The position numbers were made by a program, and so were the translations under genes. A stretch of DNA of 64,000 nt, from NCBI GenBank assembly GCA_018334675.1, contig JAGXLL010000002.1, forward strand, positions 1-64,000. The letters run 5' to 3'. Shown piece by piece: positions 16,902-26,700 of the stretch; the stretch's first letter is position 1, and every line of letters begins with the position of its first letter. The notes beneath the pieces are model-generated. The model did no database searches. It was not told where the DNA came from and was given only the letters and a program-made list of their open reading frames with translations. Origin of the DNA: Bacteroidales bacterium (lineage in GTDB: Bacteria > Bacteroidota > Bacteroidia > Bacteroidales > UBA12077).

Positions 16902-17351
16902 ATGAAGGATCACTCCGCACCCCGGCATCCTTACAAGGATAAACAAAAGGCATTCGACAGACGTTACATTGAAATGGCCCGCATATGGGCCAAAAACTCG
17001 TACTGTGAGAAGAGAAAAGTAGGGGCCCTCATTGTCAAAGAAAAGATGATCATCTCCGACGGATACAACGGAACCCCCTCCGGTTTCGAGAACGTATGTG
17101 AGGATGAAAATTTCAGGACCAAACCCTATGTGCTTCATGCTGAAGCCAACGCCATCACTAAAGTAGCCAAGTCCAACAATAGCAGTGAAAATTCCACGTT
17201 ATATGTTACAACATCCCCCTGTCTGGAGTGTGCCAAGCTGATCATCCAATCAGGTATCATCCGTGTGGTTTACACAGAGCGCAAAACCACCAACGATGGC
17301 ATTCCGTTGTTGGAAAGGGCCAACATTGAAGTGGAACAAATAGACATTTAA
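16902..17351 (+). CDS. Deoxycytidylate (dCMP) deaminase
   Basis: This zinc enzyme converts dCMP to dUMP for thymidylate synthesis. From ATG 16902 it is 149 residues. The zinc ligands are in LHAEANAI (HAE near residue 79) and TSPCLECAKLI (PCxxC near 107-112), and the NGTPSGFENVCED stretch (about 50-62) is typical of dCMP deaminases (ComEB type). An open frame extends upstream into the tRNA gene but that part cannot be protein. It lies 15 nt after tRNA-Leu and 13 nt before the S41 protease, so the tRNA, deaminase and protease may share one transcript. Confidence 0.92.
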   Translation: MKDHSAPRHPYKDKQKAFDRRYIEMARIWAKNSYCEKRKVGALIVKEKMIISDGYNGTPSGFENVCEDENFRTKPYVLHAEANAITKVAKSNNSSENSTLYVTTSPCLECAKLIIQSGIIRVVYTERKTTNDGIPLLERANIEVEQIDI

Positions 17352-17364
17352 ACCGGAATTCATC

Positions 17365-18978
17365 ATGAAGCTATCCAATAAAGGGGCACGGATCTATTTT
17401 CCGATCGCCCTCTCCCTGGCAGTCATCGCAGGCCTGTTGCTGGGCAACTTCCTGGGGCAGAATCATTCCAGCGAACAGACCTTTGTCTATAGTAAGCCCA
17501 ATAAGATCAATAAAGTCACCAATTATATTCAACAGAACTATGTGGATTCGGTATCCGACGATAGGATGGCCGAATCGGCCATCCCCGCGATCCTGAAGGA
17601 ACTGGATCCCCACTCGGTATACATCCCCGCCAGGCAGCTCAAGGAAGTCAACGAGCCGCTTAAAGGCAATTTCGACGGCATTGGCATTCAATTCAGCATG
17701 CAGGAGGATACGGTGGTTGTGATCAGCACCATCAGCGGGGGTCCCTCCGAGATGGTAGGCATACAACCCGGCGACCGGATCGTTGAGGTCGACGGCAAGG
17801 TAGTAGCCGGCAAGGACATCTCCAGCAATGATATCGTAGATATGCTCAAGGGCAAGAGAGGCACGGAAGTAAAAGTAGGGATCAGAAGGCAAAGTGCCGA
17901 CGAGATGCTGTACTTCACCATTACCCGGGATGAGATACCCCTTTATAGCGTGGATGTATCCTACATGATCAACGATCAAACCGGATATATCAAGATCAGC
18001 CGTTTTGCTAAGACCACCCACAAGGAATTCATGAAGGCCCTGAATAAGCTCAAGAAAAACGGGGCAGAAAAAATGGTGCTTGACTTGCGCGACAACAGCG
18101 GGGGTTATCTGAATGCTGCCACCAACATTGCCGATGAGTTTCTACAGGATGAGAAGCTGATCGTATACACCAGGGGACAAAACAGCCCCAAACAAGAGAT
18201 ATATGCCTCTTCCAAGGGTGAAGCACAGGATGTGGAGGTGGCCGTTCTGATCAATGAATGGTCGGCCTCTGCCAGTGAGATCCTTGCCGGAGCCCTCCAG
18301 GACAATGACCGGGGCATCATCGTGGGCCGCAGGTCGTTCGGCAAAGGTCTGGTTCAGGAACAGATCGTGCTCTCCGACGGCTCAGCCATGCGCCTGACAG
18401 TGGCCCGTTATTATACCCCTACCGGCCGCTGCATTCAGAAACCCTATAAAGAGGGACGCAAACAATATTACAACGACCTGAACGAACGCTTCAAGCACGG
18501 GGAATTTTTTAATGCCGATAGCATCGATTTTGCCGACTCCCTGAAATACACCACCCCTGAAGGGGATGTGGTATACGGAGGAGGAGGTATCATGCCCGAC
18601 TTTTTCGTGCCGGTCGACACCACCCACAATTCACCCTTATTCAGTAAAGTCAGGAATCAAGGTACGATCTACAACTTCGCCTTTCATTATGCCGACGCCA
18701 ACCGCGAACAGCTCGAAAAACTGAAGGGCCATCAGGCCATCGCCGACTACCTGGAAGAAAGGGACATATACAACGAATTTCTGGAGTATGCCTATGGCCA
18801 GGGAGTAGTCCGCGATATTGAGGGCGCGGAAAGATCCCGTGAGGTCATCAACACCCGGGTAAAGGCTTACATTGCAAGGAACATCATCAATAATGAAGGG
18901 TTCTACCCCATTATCCATGATATTGACCGCACCCTGCAGCGAGCCGGTGAATTGCTCGCCCGCGGTGCAGTGGATTAA
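17365..18978 (+). CDS. C-terminal processing peptidase, S41 family
   Basis: The 537-residue protein is an exported serine protease of the CtpA/Prc type, which trims or degrades periplasmic and lipoprotein substrates from their C-termini. A membrane anchor or signal lies at about 10-30, followed by the PDZ domain (about 90-180, with GIGIQFSM and GGPSEMVGIQPGDRI), then the protease core. The Ser-Lys dyad is S302 in WSASASEI and K327 in SFGKGLVQ, with the family spacing of 25. The extra C-terminal domain (about 400-537) is common in Bacteroidota members. Its TAA stop overlaps the TAA stop of the convergent hydrolase gene. Confidence 0.94.
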   Translation: MKLSNKGARIYFPIALSLAVIAGLLLGNFLGQNHSSEQTFVYSKPNKINKVTNYIQQNYVDSVSDDRMAESAIPAILKELDPHSVYIPARQLKEVNEPLKGNFDGIGIQFSMQEDTVVVISTISGGPSEMVGIQPGDRIVEVDGKVVAGKDISSNDIVDMLKGKRGTEVKVGIRRQSADEMLYFTITRDEIPLYSVDVSYMINDQTGYIKISRFAKTTHKEFMKALNKLKKNGAEKMVLDLRDNSGGYLNAATNIADEFLQDEKLIVYTRGQNSPKQEIYASSKGEAQDVEVAVLINEWSASASEILAGALQDNDRGIIVGRRSFGKGLVQEQIVLSDGSAMRLTVARYYTPTGRCIQKPYKEGRKQYYNDLNERFKHGEFFNADSIDFADSLKYTTPEGDVVYGGGGIMPDFFVPVDTTHNSPLFSKVRNQGTIYNFAFHYADANREQLEKLKGHQAIADYLEERDIYNEFLEYAYGQGVVRDIEGAERSREVINTRVKAYIARNIINNEGFYPIIHDIDRTLQRAGELLARGAVD

Positions 18979-19778
18979 CCCCGGCCGGCCAACGACCCGG
19001 TAAATGCCCGAATGGTTTCCAGAGAACGGGCTTTCTCTTCTACAAAGCCCAAATGACCGGAATGTTTAAGCGTTACCAGCCTGCCTTTTTCAGGAAGTTC
19101 TATTTGGGGGATCACCGCATCGTAGGGGATGTAGTTGTCCTTGCGGCCGGCTATCAGCAGAAACGGCTTGTCTGTTTCTTTTACCAGGCCGCTCCGGTCG
19201 GGTCGTTGCATCATGCCTCTTAAGTTGGCAATGATCCCTTCGCCGGGGGTAGCCTCTGCCATCTCTCTTACCCATTCCACTTCCCTGCTGAAGGCTTGCA
19301 GGTTGTCGGTGGCAAAAAGCTTGGGTACATTCACTTTGAGTATCTCCTCTTTTTGGCCCTGGTTTACCAAATCAATCTCTCCCTGCCGCTTTTGCCGGAC
19401 CTGATCGCTGTCGGCAAAGGGATGGGAATGAAACAGAGAAAAACCCTTCAAACGGCCGGGGTAAAGATCCAGGAAAGCAAGCGTGGCATATCCTCCCAGC
19501 GAATGGCCGAACATCGAACACCGTTCTATGCCTTCCCGGTCCAGCACTTCCCTGGCTGCCTCTGCCAGTAGCTCCATGCGATGCGTATCCTGTATCACTT
19601 CCGACTTGCCGTGACCCGGAAGATCCATTCGTATCACCTGATGATCGGCAGCCAGGTCGGCGGCCAATCCATTCCATACCTCCAGCGACTCCAGATAACC
19701 ATGGATTAAAAACACCGGCTCGCCGGAGCCTTCAACACTGTATCTTACCTGCCTGTCCTTAAATTCCAATGTTTTCAT
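18975..19778 (-). CDS. Alpha/beta hydrolase
   Basis: The 267-residue protein has the alpha/beta hydrolase fold: an oxyanion stretch FLIHGYLESLEVW (about 23-35), MDLPGHGKS (about 51-59), the nucleophile elbow FGHSLGGYA (Ser near 93), an Asp near 217 in the AGRKDNYIP region, and the final His in LKHSGHLGFVEE (about 240-251). The substrate cannot be told from sequence; esterases and MhpC-like C-C hydrolases share this pattern. It lies 28 nt downstream of porZ on the same strand, so it is probably in the rdgB-porZ operon. Confidence 0.85.
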   Translation of the reverse strand: MKTLEFKDRQVRYSVEGSGEPVFLIHGYLESLEVWNGLAADLAADHQVIRMDLPGHGKSEVIQDTHRMELLAEAAREVLDREGIERCSMFGHSLGGYATLAFLDLYPGRLKGFSLFHSHPFADSDQVRQKRQGEIDLVNQGQKEEILKVNVPKLFATDNLQAFSREVEWVREMAEATPGEGIIANLRGMMQRPDRSGLVKETDKPFLLIAGRKDNYIPYDAVIPQIELPEKGRLVTLKHSGHLGFVEEKARSLETIRAFTGSLAGRG

Positions 19779-19806
19779 AATCCTGTCTTTTTTGCGTTTA
19801 AAACTG

Positions 19807-22110
19807 CTATTTCAGGAACAACAATTTGCCAACATGTGTTTTCGACCCGTCCTCGTTGGTCATGAATATCAGGTAGACACCGCTGGACACCTTGTGGCCG
19901 GATAGATTCTTCCCCTCCCAGGTAGCCTGACCTCCCCGGGCAACGGTTTCATACACCAGGTTGCCGCTGATATCGGTGATCTTCACGTTGACCCCGGCCA
20001 CCAGGTTGGTGATGGTGATCTTTCCCTCATAACCCGGGCGAACAGGATTAGGAAAGACATAAGCATCCTGAAAATTCTCCTTTCCTTCGGCCGACTCACT
20101 GCGATAAGAACATATACCGCTGGCCGTAGCCATGAAAGCTTCTCCTCCCGACCCAATGACCACCGAACGCACGGTATCACTCAGCAAAGGACTGTTCGCC
20201 GCGGTATAATGAGCACGCAGCTCCCGGGCATCTGCCGAAAACACAAAGATACCCGCCCTTCTTGTGGCAAACCATTTCTGATTAGCGGGATCTACCCCTA
20301 TATCCGTCACCTGATTGTCGCGGAGGATATACTGGGTATAGCCTTCAATGGTCAGGCGTATGCGGTTGGGGCGATAGTCTTCCCGGTCAAAGAATGAGCC
20401 GGGTTCGTAATCCACAGCCACCCCCTCATCGGTTGCGATCCATAGGTTGCCTTCCCGGTCCTGGTGGATGGCCTCGATGCGCCTGGCAAAAGATTGTCCG
20501 TTGTAATCAAGCACCTCCCGGATCATCACCACATCATCCGACGGATCGGCAGGCGTGCCCCGGGTATCCACCACAAAAACCAGGGGTGTGTTATGTATAT
20601 ACCCCCACAGGTATCCATCCTGCCCGCATATCAAACCGGTGGCGGTTCTGTTGCGCAGGCCGTCATACCGCCCAACATGCCAGTTACCCTGGATGTCGTG
20701 CACTTTGATGGGATGTTCCGCCTCATCGTTGGTGAGCCAGAGATTCCCACCCTGGTCATAACAGAGGTTATCTACCCTTACCTGATCCATATTGTGGGAG
20801 GCCAGCGGACTGTTATCCTGGTCATACTGCTGAACCACCTCACCATCCTTAACTTCCAGCAGCCCATCTCCCCAGGATGCTATCATATAATGGTTTTTTT
20901 GTCCGGGGACAGCTGCCAGATCAACCCAATCACTATATCCCGGGAAAGAGGTATTCATCCACTGCTCCTGATGAAAGCGGTAGAAGGTAGCAGAGCGGTT
21001 TTGTGGGTTTCTTCCGGCATCATATCCTCCGGTCAACCCGAGAATATCCTGCCCGTAAGCTTTCAGATAAGAAGTGCGGTCTGAGCCCGGCCCGTTATAT
21101 ATAACCGGCTCACCCTGCCCCTGATGATAACGAACCAAACCGGAGCCATCGTCACCGAGCCACCATTCACCGCCCCGATCCTCAAAGAACGAAGTGGGCC
21201 TGGGCCGGGAAATATAATTCTCCAGGGTTTGATTCAGGCTCAGCTCCTGATCATATACAAAGACCCGGTCCGAGGAACAAACAAAAAGCCGTGAGCTGCC
21301 GGATCCGTCGTTTCCCCTTTCCAGGGCATGAACCCGGGTCTCGCTTAGCAACTCCACTCCACCGGTCCCATCAAGATAATATACTTCATGCTGCCCCTGA
21401 CCGGCCCCTACTGCGAAAACCACATATCCCCCGTGCGACTGCAGGGAAGTGACGGGCCGGCCGGGATCGGAAAAGGCAGTGACCTGCTGCCAGCTGGCTG
21501 GATTGTCCAGACCCGGCGAACCGGCCGGTGCATAAAATAAACCCTGGCTGGTGGCGACGAAAAAATCTCCCTGGTGGTGATCCACAGAATAAACCACCGC
21601 CCCGGCACCACCAGCTGGCTGAAAGGTTTCCAGAAACTCCCCCGACGCCGGATCGAAAACCGCTACCCCAAAAGAACAGGACAGATAAGCCCGGCCTTCC
21701 CAAAAAAATATATCGCGAATGCTTTTTTGTGCATAGAGCGGCTGATCCCGGATGGAAGGATAATTGCTGATCCTGCCATCTTTCCATATATCCAGGTTGC
21801 CATTGCGGTATCCAATAAGGAGAAGCTGGTGTTCATCCGACCAGGCGAGAGAGGTAATGCCCGCATCCGATAGCCCGTTGACTTTATTCAGGTTCTCCGG
21901 ATGGTTGTAATCCTTATTGTAAATCATTATGCCATTGGAACCGGCCGCAAAGATGCGATCCTCTGATCCGGTCACATCCTGTATGGAATAATACGACAGA
22001 TGGGCCCTCCATTGACCAACAGGCACCTGCCCGAACACCTGTTGTAAAGAGAACAGAAATACAGCCGCCATGAGAAGACCCATCCTGGCCATATGATTTC
22101 TGTCTCTCAT
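19807..22110 (-). CDS. porZ: PorZ-like type IX secretion protein (beta-propeller with C-terminal sorting domain)
   Basis: PorZ is a surface component of the type IX secretion attachment machinery that in Porphyromonas helps deliver anionic LPS to the sortase PorU. This 767-residue protein has a signal peptide (about 8-27) and then VPVGQWRAHLSYYSIQDV, the characteristic PorZ opening, followed by propeller repeats to about 670 (for example NKVNGLSDAGITSLAW at 77-92). The C-terminal 80 residues are a T9SS sorting domain starting at FPNPVRPGYEGKITI and ending HVGKLLFLK. Length is close to P. gingivalis PorZ. Its ATG overlaps the rdgB stop by 4 nt. A generic two-component-regulator propeller is the less likely alternative. 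Confidence 0.85.
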   Translation of the reverse strand: MRDRNHMARMGLLMAAVFLFSLQQVFGQVPVGQWRAHLSYYSIQDVTGSEDRIFAAGSNGIMIYNKDYNHPENLNKVNGLSDAGITSLAWSDEHQLLLIGYRNGNLDIWKDGRISNYPSIRDQPLYAQKSIRDIFFWEGRAYLSCSFGVAVFDPASGEFLETFQPAGGAGAVVYSVDHHQGDFFVATSQGLFYAPAGSPGLDNPASWQQVTAFSDPGRPVTSLQSHGGYVVFAVGAGQGQHEVYYLDGTGGVELLSETRVHALERGNDGSGSSRLFVCSSDRVFVYDQELSLNQTLENYISRPRPTSFFEDRGGEWWLGDDGSGLVRYHQGQGEPVIYNGPGSDRTSYLKAYGQDILGLTGGYDAGRNPQNRSATFYRFHQEQWMNTSFPGYSDWVDLAAVPGQKNHYMIASWGDGLLEVKDGEVVQQYDQDNSPLASHNMDQVRVDNLCYDQGGNLWLTNDEAEHPIKVHDIQGNWHVGRYDGLRNRTATGLICGQDGYLWGYIHNTPLVFVVDTRGTPADPSDDVVMIREVLDYNGQSFARRIEAIHQDREGNLWIATDEGVAVDYEPGSFFDREDYRPNRIRLTIEGYTQYILRDNQVTDIGVDPANQKWFATRRAGIFVFSADARELRAHYTAANSPLLSDTVRSVVIGSGGEAFMATASGICSYRSESAEGKENFQDAYVFPNPVRPGYEGKITITNLVAGVNVKITDISGNLVYETVARGGQATWEGKNLSGHKVSSGVYLIFMTNEDGSKTHVGKLLFLK

Positions 22111-22694
22111 GACGGATTGTTGTACTGGTTAAGATAATTGGCCAGCTTCTTGATCGCCCGGCTCCTGTGACTGATGCGGTTTTTCATGTTCATGGGCATC
22201 TGAGCAAAAGTCAGGGAACTGCCCTCCGGCAAGAAAATGGGATCGTACCCGAAACCCTGATCTCCGCGTTTCTCCCTTAGAATATGACCTTCCACAACAC
22301 CCTCGAAAAAGAATTCTTTCTCATCCAATATCAGGGATATCACCGTACGGAAACGGGCCCGCCGGTTGTCCTCATCCTTCAGCTTCTTCAGTACCTTATC
22401 CATGTTGGCCTCCGGATCCTTACCATCTCCCGCATACCTGGCCGAGAAAACACCCGGCTTGCCCCCCAGGGCATCAATCTCCAGGCCGGTGTCATCTGCA
22501 AAACAACTCCTGTACAAACGATGGTATACATACCGGGATTTTTGTGAGGCATTCCCTTCCAGGGTATCCTGGTCCTCAGGGAGCTCTTCGGTTAAACCCA
22601 CATCCTCCAGGGTCAGCACACGGATGGACCGGGGGATCAGCCGCTGGATCTCTTCAGCCTTGTGCCGGTTGTTGGTGGCAAAAATCAATTCCAT
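22107..22694 (-). CDS. rdgB: XTP/dITP diphosphatase (HAM1/RdgB family)
   Basis: RdgB cleaves ITP, dITP and XTP to monophosphates, keeping deaminated purines out of nucleic acids. The 195-residue product has the family motifs: the N-terminal FATNNRHKAEEIQRL (about 4-18), SRYVYHRLYRSCFADDTGLEIDALGGKPGVFSARYAG (53-89) and GFGYDPIFLPEGSSLTFAQM (about 146-165), and ends SHRSRAIKKL near residue 187. Length is normal. It is the first gene of the rdgB-porZ-hydrolase operon, with a 4-nt overlap to porZ. Confidence 0.95.
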   Translation of the reverse strand: MELIFATNNRHKAEEIQRLIPRSIRVLTLEDVGLTEELPEDQDTLEGNASQKSRYVYHRLYRSCFADDTGLEIDALGGKPGVFSARYAGDGKDPEANMDKVLKKLKDEDNRRARFRTVISLILDEKEFFFEGVVEGHILREKRGDQGFGYDPIFLPEGSSLTFAQMPMNMKNRISHRSRAIKKLANYLNQYNNPS

Positions 22695-22970
22695 GGTGTT
22701 CCTTTTTTACATGCCAAAATAATAAATAAATCACACTTTAGCCGAATGAAACCCTCATCCAGTAATCTACACAACAAGGACATGTTTAAGCATGGGGGTT
22801 ACATAAGGCAAAAATATCAAATAAAAAATAATCTTATGAATGAATCGCCCGGCATATATTTCTGAAAAGTAGAACGCAACAACGATTGAGCCATCCATCA
22901 TTTTCATATTACAAATTTATTTGCTATATTTTTACCGAAAATTCTCCCGCCAAAGGCGGATACCACAAAA

Positions 22971-25900
22971 TTGCCCCTGATGAGATATTTTTTCGTTCCG
23001 TTTGTGCTATCCCTGATCTTTACCTGTTTTCACGACTCAGCGGAAGGACAGATGACCGGCTTCCCTTTCATAAGAACCCTCCAGACCCGACAATACGGAA
23101 TAAGCAACGAAAATGTATCCATAGCCCAGGATGAAAGGGGATTGATCTACCTGGGCACCAGCAATGGCATTCTCCAGTATGACGGGTATCACTGGGAGCG
23201 TATCAGTTCCCGGGCCCATCCTGTACTCACCTCCGGCAAAAACGGAACCATCTTTACCGGACAATACGAAGCATTCGGCTTTCTTAAGGAAACTTCCAGG
23301 GGGATATCCTTTCACTCCTTGCTTGACTCTTCACTGGCTGTGAAAAAGATATCCGGGATGGTCCGGTGCGGCAATGAGATCTTCTTTTCCGCAGAGAAAA
23401 CTCTCTATTCCTTCGAATCCATGGGAAAAACTCACTTACGAAGGGCCGATTCAGAAAAAGAAAAAAGGCCCTTCTCAGGTGAGGAAGACGCTGCGCCGAA
23501 GAAAAATCAAATCAATACAATCAGAACCTTTCGCGGGCCGGTAAGCCTGTTTGAGCTGGACAACAAGCGGTTATTCATATACGTGCGGGATGGCAGTCTG
23601 TATCGTAAAAAAGGAGATCGCTTTGAGGTGATCATCCATCACCGCCACCTTTCTTCTCCGGTTATTGGTATGATCAGGCACCAAAACGGGGAGGCGGCTG
23701 TTCTGGAAAACGGAACGGCCCTGATGATCCGAAAGGGGGCACCGCCTGTTTCCCGGCCTTTACTGCCGGGAAGCGGCAAGGCTCATACCTTGACCGATGC
23801 CGTTTCCCTTAAAAATAAAGTGGCCCTGGCCACCCTGTCCGGCGGGCTTATGCTCACCGATATAAATGGCAACCACCAGCAGATCGTGGATGAAGCCGCC
23901 GGACTTCTTCATTCACGTATCAACCGGCTCTTTACAGACCGCTCTGCAAATCTATGGGCTTTGCACCCCAATGGAGTCAGCATCATCAACCTTTCATCGG
24001 GCATACAAGTCTTTAACCGGCAAAAGGGGGTGGAAGGGGTGGTCAATCAGGTCACCCGGTTCCAGGATGACCTCTATCTGGCTACTTCCAGAGGTGTCTA
24101 TTTTGGCTCTTCATCCGGCACGTTCCGAAGAGCAGGATCCGTTCAGTCGGAAGCCTTCCGTTTCTATGCCACCGACAGCCTGCTCTATGCAGCCACACGC
24201 CAGGGCATCTTTCAGTTGGAAGGCACACAGGCCAGCCTCTTTTACAACAAATTCAGCAGGCAATACACCAGCTTTTTGCAGTACCGGCACCATCCGGGCT
24301 ACATGCTCATCGGCCTGCAAAACGGGCTCTCACTGGTCAGATATGTAAACGGGCTGTTCATCCACCAGGGAAAAGCAAAGGGCATAGAGGGCCATGTGCT
24401 CGATATGGCGGAGGACAGCAAAGGCAATGTTTGGCTTACAACCCGGCACAACGGGTTATACCGTATTAAGCCTTTTACGGGTTTCGACGCAACACTGGCA
24501 TATGAAAAATATGATGAGAAGAAGATCTTCTCCCGGCAAACAGAATGGGTTAAACCCTATGCTTTATCCAGCGGGTTGCTTTTCAGCACTTCACATGGGC
24601 TTTATCGTTTTGATCCCGGCCAGCAGCGTTTCCACCGCGACACCTCACTTGAGATCAACCAGGGAAGAGTGAGGATCCATCCTGTGGCCGAAGCCGGCGA
24701 CCAATCCCTCTGGGTCAATACCATCACCCGCGATGCAAGGCCTTCCCAAACCCTCTATGCCTGGTTCCCCAATGAGAATAAAAATTTCGGTCCCATCAGC
24801 CTTTCATTGGATCCCTCCGACGATTTTCAGATCCATGCCCTTCATCCGGACCACGACTCCCTGATTTGGATTGGCGGCAACCACAAGCTGATACGACTTC
24901 ATGTCGGTCAATTCCTCCGGCAAAAAGAACAACCTCAAACCCTGCTCCACCGGGTCACCATCAGCGGGGATTCGCTGGTCCACTACAACTTCTCCGGGAT
25001 GCAACGAAAAAAGGCTGCGCCTGAACTGTCCTGGTCCCAAAACAGTGTGCAGTTCAACTTCAGCGTTCCCTCTTATGCCCGAACAAGCCATATGCTCTTC
25101 CGTACCAGGCTCAGGGGGCAGGAGAAGCAATGGACGGACTGGTCCACCAGCCACCGCCGCGACTTTTCCAACCTGCGGGAAGGCAACTATACCTTCGAAG
25201 CTCAGTCGAAAAACGGACACGGCATGGTTTCTCCGGTACTGAAATATTCCTTCAGCATCCGCCCGCCCTTCTACAGAGCCTGGTATGCCTGGGCTGGTTA
25301 TGCCCTGATCCTGGCACTGCTGATCTACGGTATCATCCGGTGGCGTTCTTACCGCTTTGCCAAAGAGAGAAGGAAGCTGGAAGAGATCATCCATCAACGC
25401 ACCCGGGCGCTTCAGCAGGAAAAGGAAAAGTCAGACCGGCTCATTGAACGCATGCTGCCCAGAGATACAGCCGAAGAGCTGAAAGCCGGGGTCAAGACCA
25501 AACCCTATTTCTACAACAAGATTACCGTGCTGTTTGGCGACATTCAGGGGTTCACCAGGATCACCGAGGAAATGGGTCGGGGCATGCTCATCGAGAAGCT
25601 CAGCCGTTGTTTCCTCCAGTTTGACCATATCGTGGAGAAGCACAATATTGAAAAGATCAAAACCGTCGGGGATGCCTATATGGCGGCCGGCGGCATACCC
25701 GACGAAAGCCAGACCCATCCGGTGGAAATCATACTGGCGGGGATGGAGATGCAGAATTACATGCACCGGGTGGGCAGCGGCAACGGCGGAAAGATGTGGG
25801 ATATACGCATCGGCGTGGATACCGGTCCGGTGGTGGCCGGCGTGATCGGCCGCAACAAACTCTCCTACGACATCTGGGGCTCCACCGTCAATATGGCCAG

Positions 25901-26693
25901 CAGAATGGAAGCCCTCAGCGAACCGGGTAAGATCAACATCTCCGGCAACACCTATGCCCTGATAAAAGATTTCTTCATCTGCCGCTACAGGGGAAAGATG
26001 CCTGTCAAAAACAGCGGTGAGATCGACATGTATTTCGTGGAAGGACTCCGGCCGGTCTTTGCCAGCGACAGCCAGGGCCTCTCGCCCAACCGGCATTTCC
26101 ATGCCAACCTGCAGCTGCTCAGACTGAACGACCTGGAAGAGGTGGTGCTGGAAAAACTGGAAGGACTGCCGAACGACCTGTACTACCACAACCTCAAGCA
26201 TACGGTGGATGTGGTCACCCAGGTGGAGCTCATCGGTAAGTCGGAGGGAGTGACCAGCGAAGAGATGCTTCTGTTGAAGACCGCCGCCCTTTTCCACGAT
26301 ATAGGGCACCTGGTGAGCTACGACCACCACGAAGAGGAAGGTGTGAAGATGGCCCGCAAGATGCTGCCCAAATATTATTATACACCGGGCCAGATCGACC
26401 GGATCGCGGCTCTGATCATGGCTACCCATATGCCGCCCAATCCATCCGACCTGCTGGAAAAGATCATCTGCGATGCCGACCTGGATTACCTGGGGCGTAC
26501 CGATTTTATGCCGGTGGCCTATAACCTCTACAAAGAGCTGAAGATACGAAACAAGGTGGATTCATTCGAAGAATGGAAGAAGATACAGATCGATTTCATC
26601 CGCCATCATTCATACTATACCCGCACAGCGCAACGGCTAAGGGAGGTGAACAAGAAAAGACAGCTGGAGAAGATCAAAAATAACCACAAATAA
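22971..26693 (+). CDS. Periplasmic-propeller sensor with Y_Y_Y domain, class III adenylate cyclase and HD domain
   Basis: The 1240-residue protein starts with a signal peptide (about 5-26). Propeller blades of the two-component-regulator type follow (about 35-680, for example NGILQYDGYHW), then a Y_Y_Y domain (about 687-763), one membrane segment (767-790) and a coiled helix ending in IERMLPRDTAEELKAG. The class III cyclase (about 850-1030) has both metal Asp (D857 in GDIQGFT, D901 in VGDAYM), the adenine-selecting pair K897 and D967, and the catalytic N974 and R978, so ATP is the predicted substrate. The tail (about 1060-1225) is an HD domain with H1073/H1077 and H1109-D1110 in FHDIGH. HD domains can hydrolyse cyclic nucleotides, but its activity here is not shown. 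It is monocistronic and ends just before a palindromic repeat element. Confidence 0.88.
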   Translation: MPLMRYFFVPFVLSLIFTCFHDSAEGQMTGFPFIRTLQTRQYGISNENVSIAQDERGLIYLGTSNGILQYDGYHWERISSRAHPVLTSGKNGTIFTGQYEAFGFLKETSRGISFHSLLDSSLAVKKISGMVRCGNEIFFSAEKTLYSFESMGKTHLRRADSEKEKRPFSGEEDAAPKKNQINTIRTFRGPVSLFELDNKRLFIYVRDGSLYRKKGDRFEVIIHHRHLSSPVIGMIRHQNGEAAVLENGTALMIRKGAPPVSRPLLPGSGKAHTLTDAVSLKNKVALATLSGGLMLTDINGNHQQIVDEAAGLLHSRINRLFTDRSANLWALHPNGVSIINLSSGIQVFNRQKGVEGVVNQVTRFQDDLYLATSRGVYFGSSSGTFRRAGSVQSEAFRFYATDSLLYAATRQGIFQLEGTQASLFYNKFSRQYTSFLQYRHHPGYMLIGLQNGLSLVRYVNGLFIHQGKAKGIEGHVLDMAEDSKGNVWLTTRHNGLYRIKPFTGFDATLAYEKYDEKKIFSRQTEWVKPYALSSGLLFSTSHGLYRFDPGQQRFHRDTSLEINQGRVRIHPVAEAGDQSLWVNTITRDARPSQTLYAWFPNENKNFGPISLSLDPSDDFQIHALHPDHDSLIWIGGNHKLIRLHVGQFLRQKEQPQTLLHRVTISGDSLVHYNFSGMQRKKAAPELSWSQNSVQFNFSVPSYARTSHMLFRTRLRGQEKQWTDWSTSHRRDFSNLREGNYTFEAQSKNGHGMVSPVLKYSFSIRPPFYRAWYAWAGYALILALLIYGIIRWRSYRFAKERRKLEEIIHQRTRALQQEKEKSDRLIERMLPRDTAEELKAGVKTKPYFYNKITVLFGDIQGFTRITEEMGRGMLIEKLSRCFLQFDHIVEKHNIEKIKTVGDAYMAAGGIPDESQTHPVEIILAGMEMQNYMHRVGSGNGGKMWDIRIGVDTGPVVAGVIGRNKLSYDIWGSTVNMASRMEALSEPGKINISGNTYALIKDFFICRYRGKMPVKNSGEIDMYFVEGLRPVFASDSQGLSPNRHFHANLQLLRLNDLEEVVLEKLEGLPNDLYYHNLKHTVDVVTQVELIGKSEGVTSEEMLLLKTAALFHDIGHLVSYDHHEEEGVKMARKMLPKYYYTPGQIDRIAALIMATHMPPNPSDLLEKIICDADLDYLGRTDFMPVAYNLYKELKIRNKVDSFEEWKKIQIDFIRHHSYYTRTAQRLREVNKKRQLEKIKNNHK

Positions 26694-26700
26694 TCAGCAA

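Noticed and set aside
25431..26429. Open frame of 332 codons on the minus strand within the cyclase gene
   Set aside because: It mirrors the cyclase and HD coding region, where all catalytic motifs read on the plus strand.
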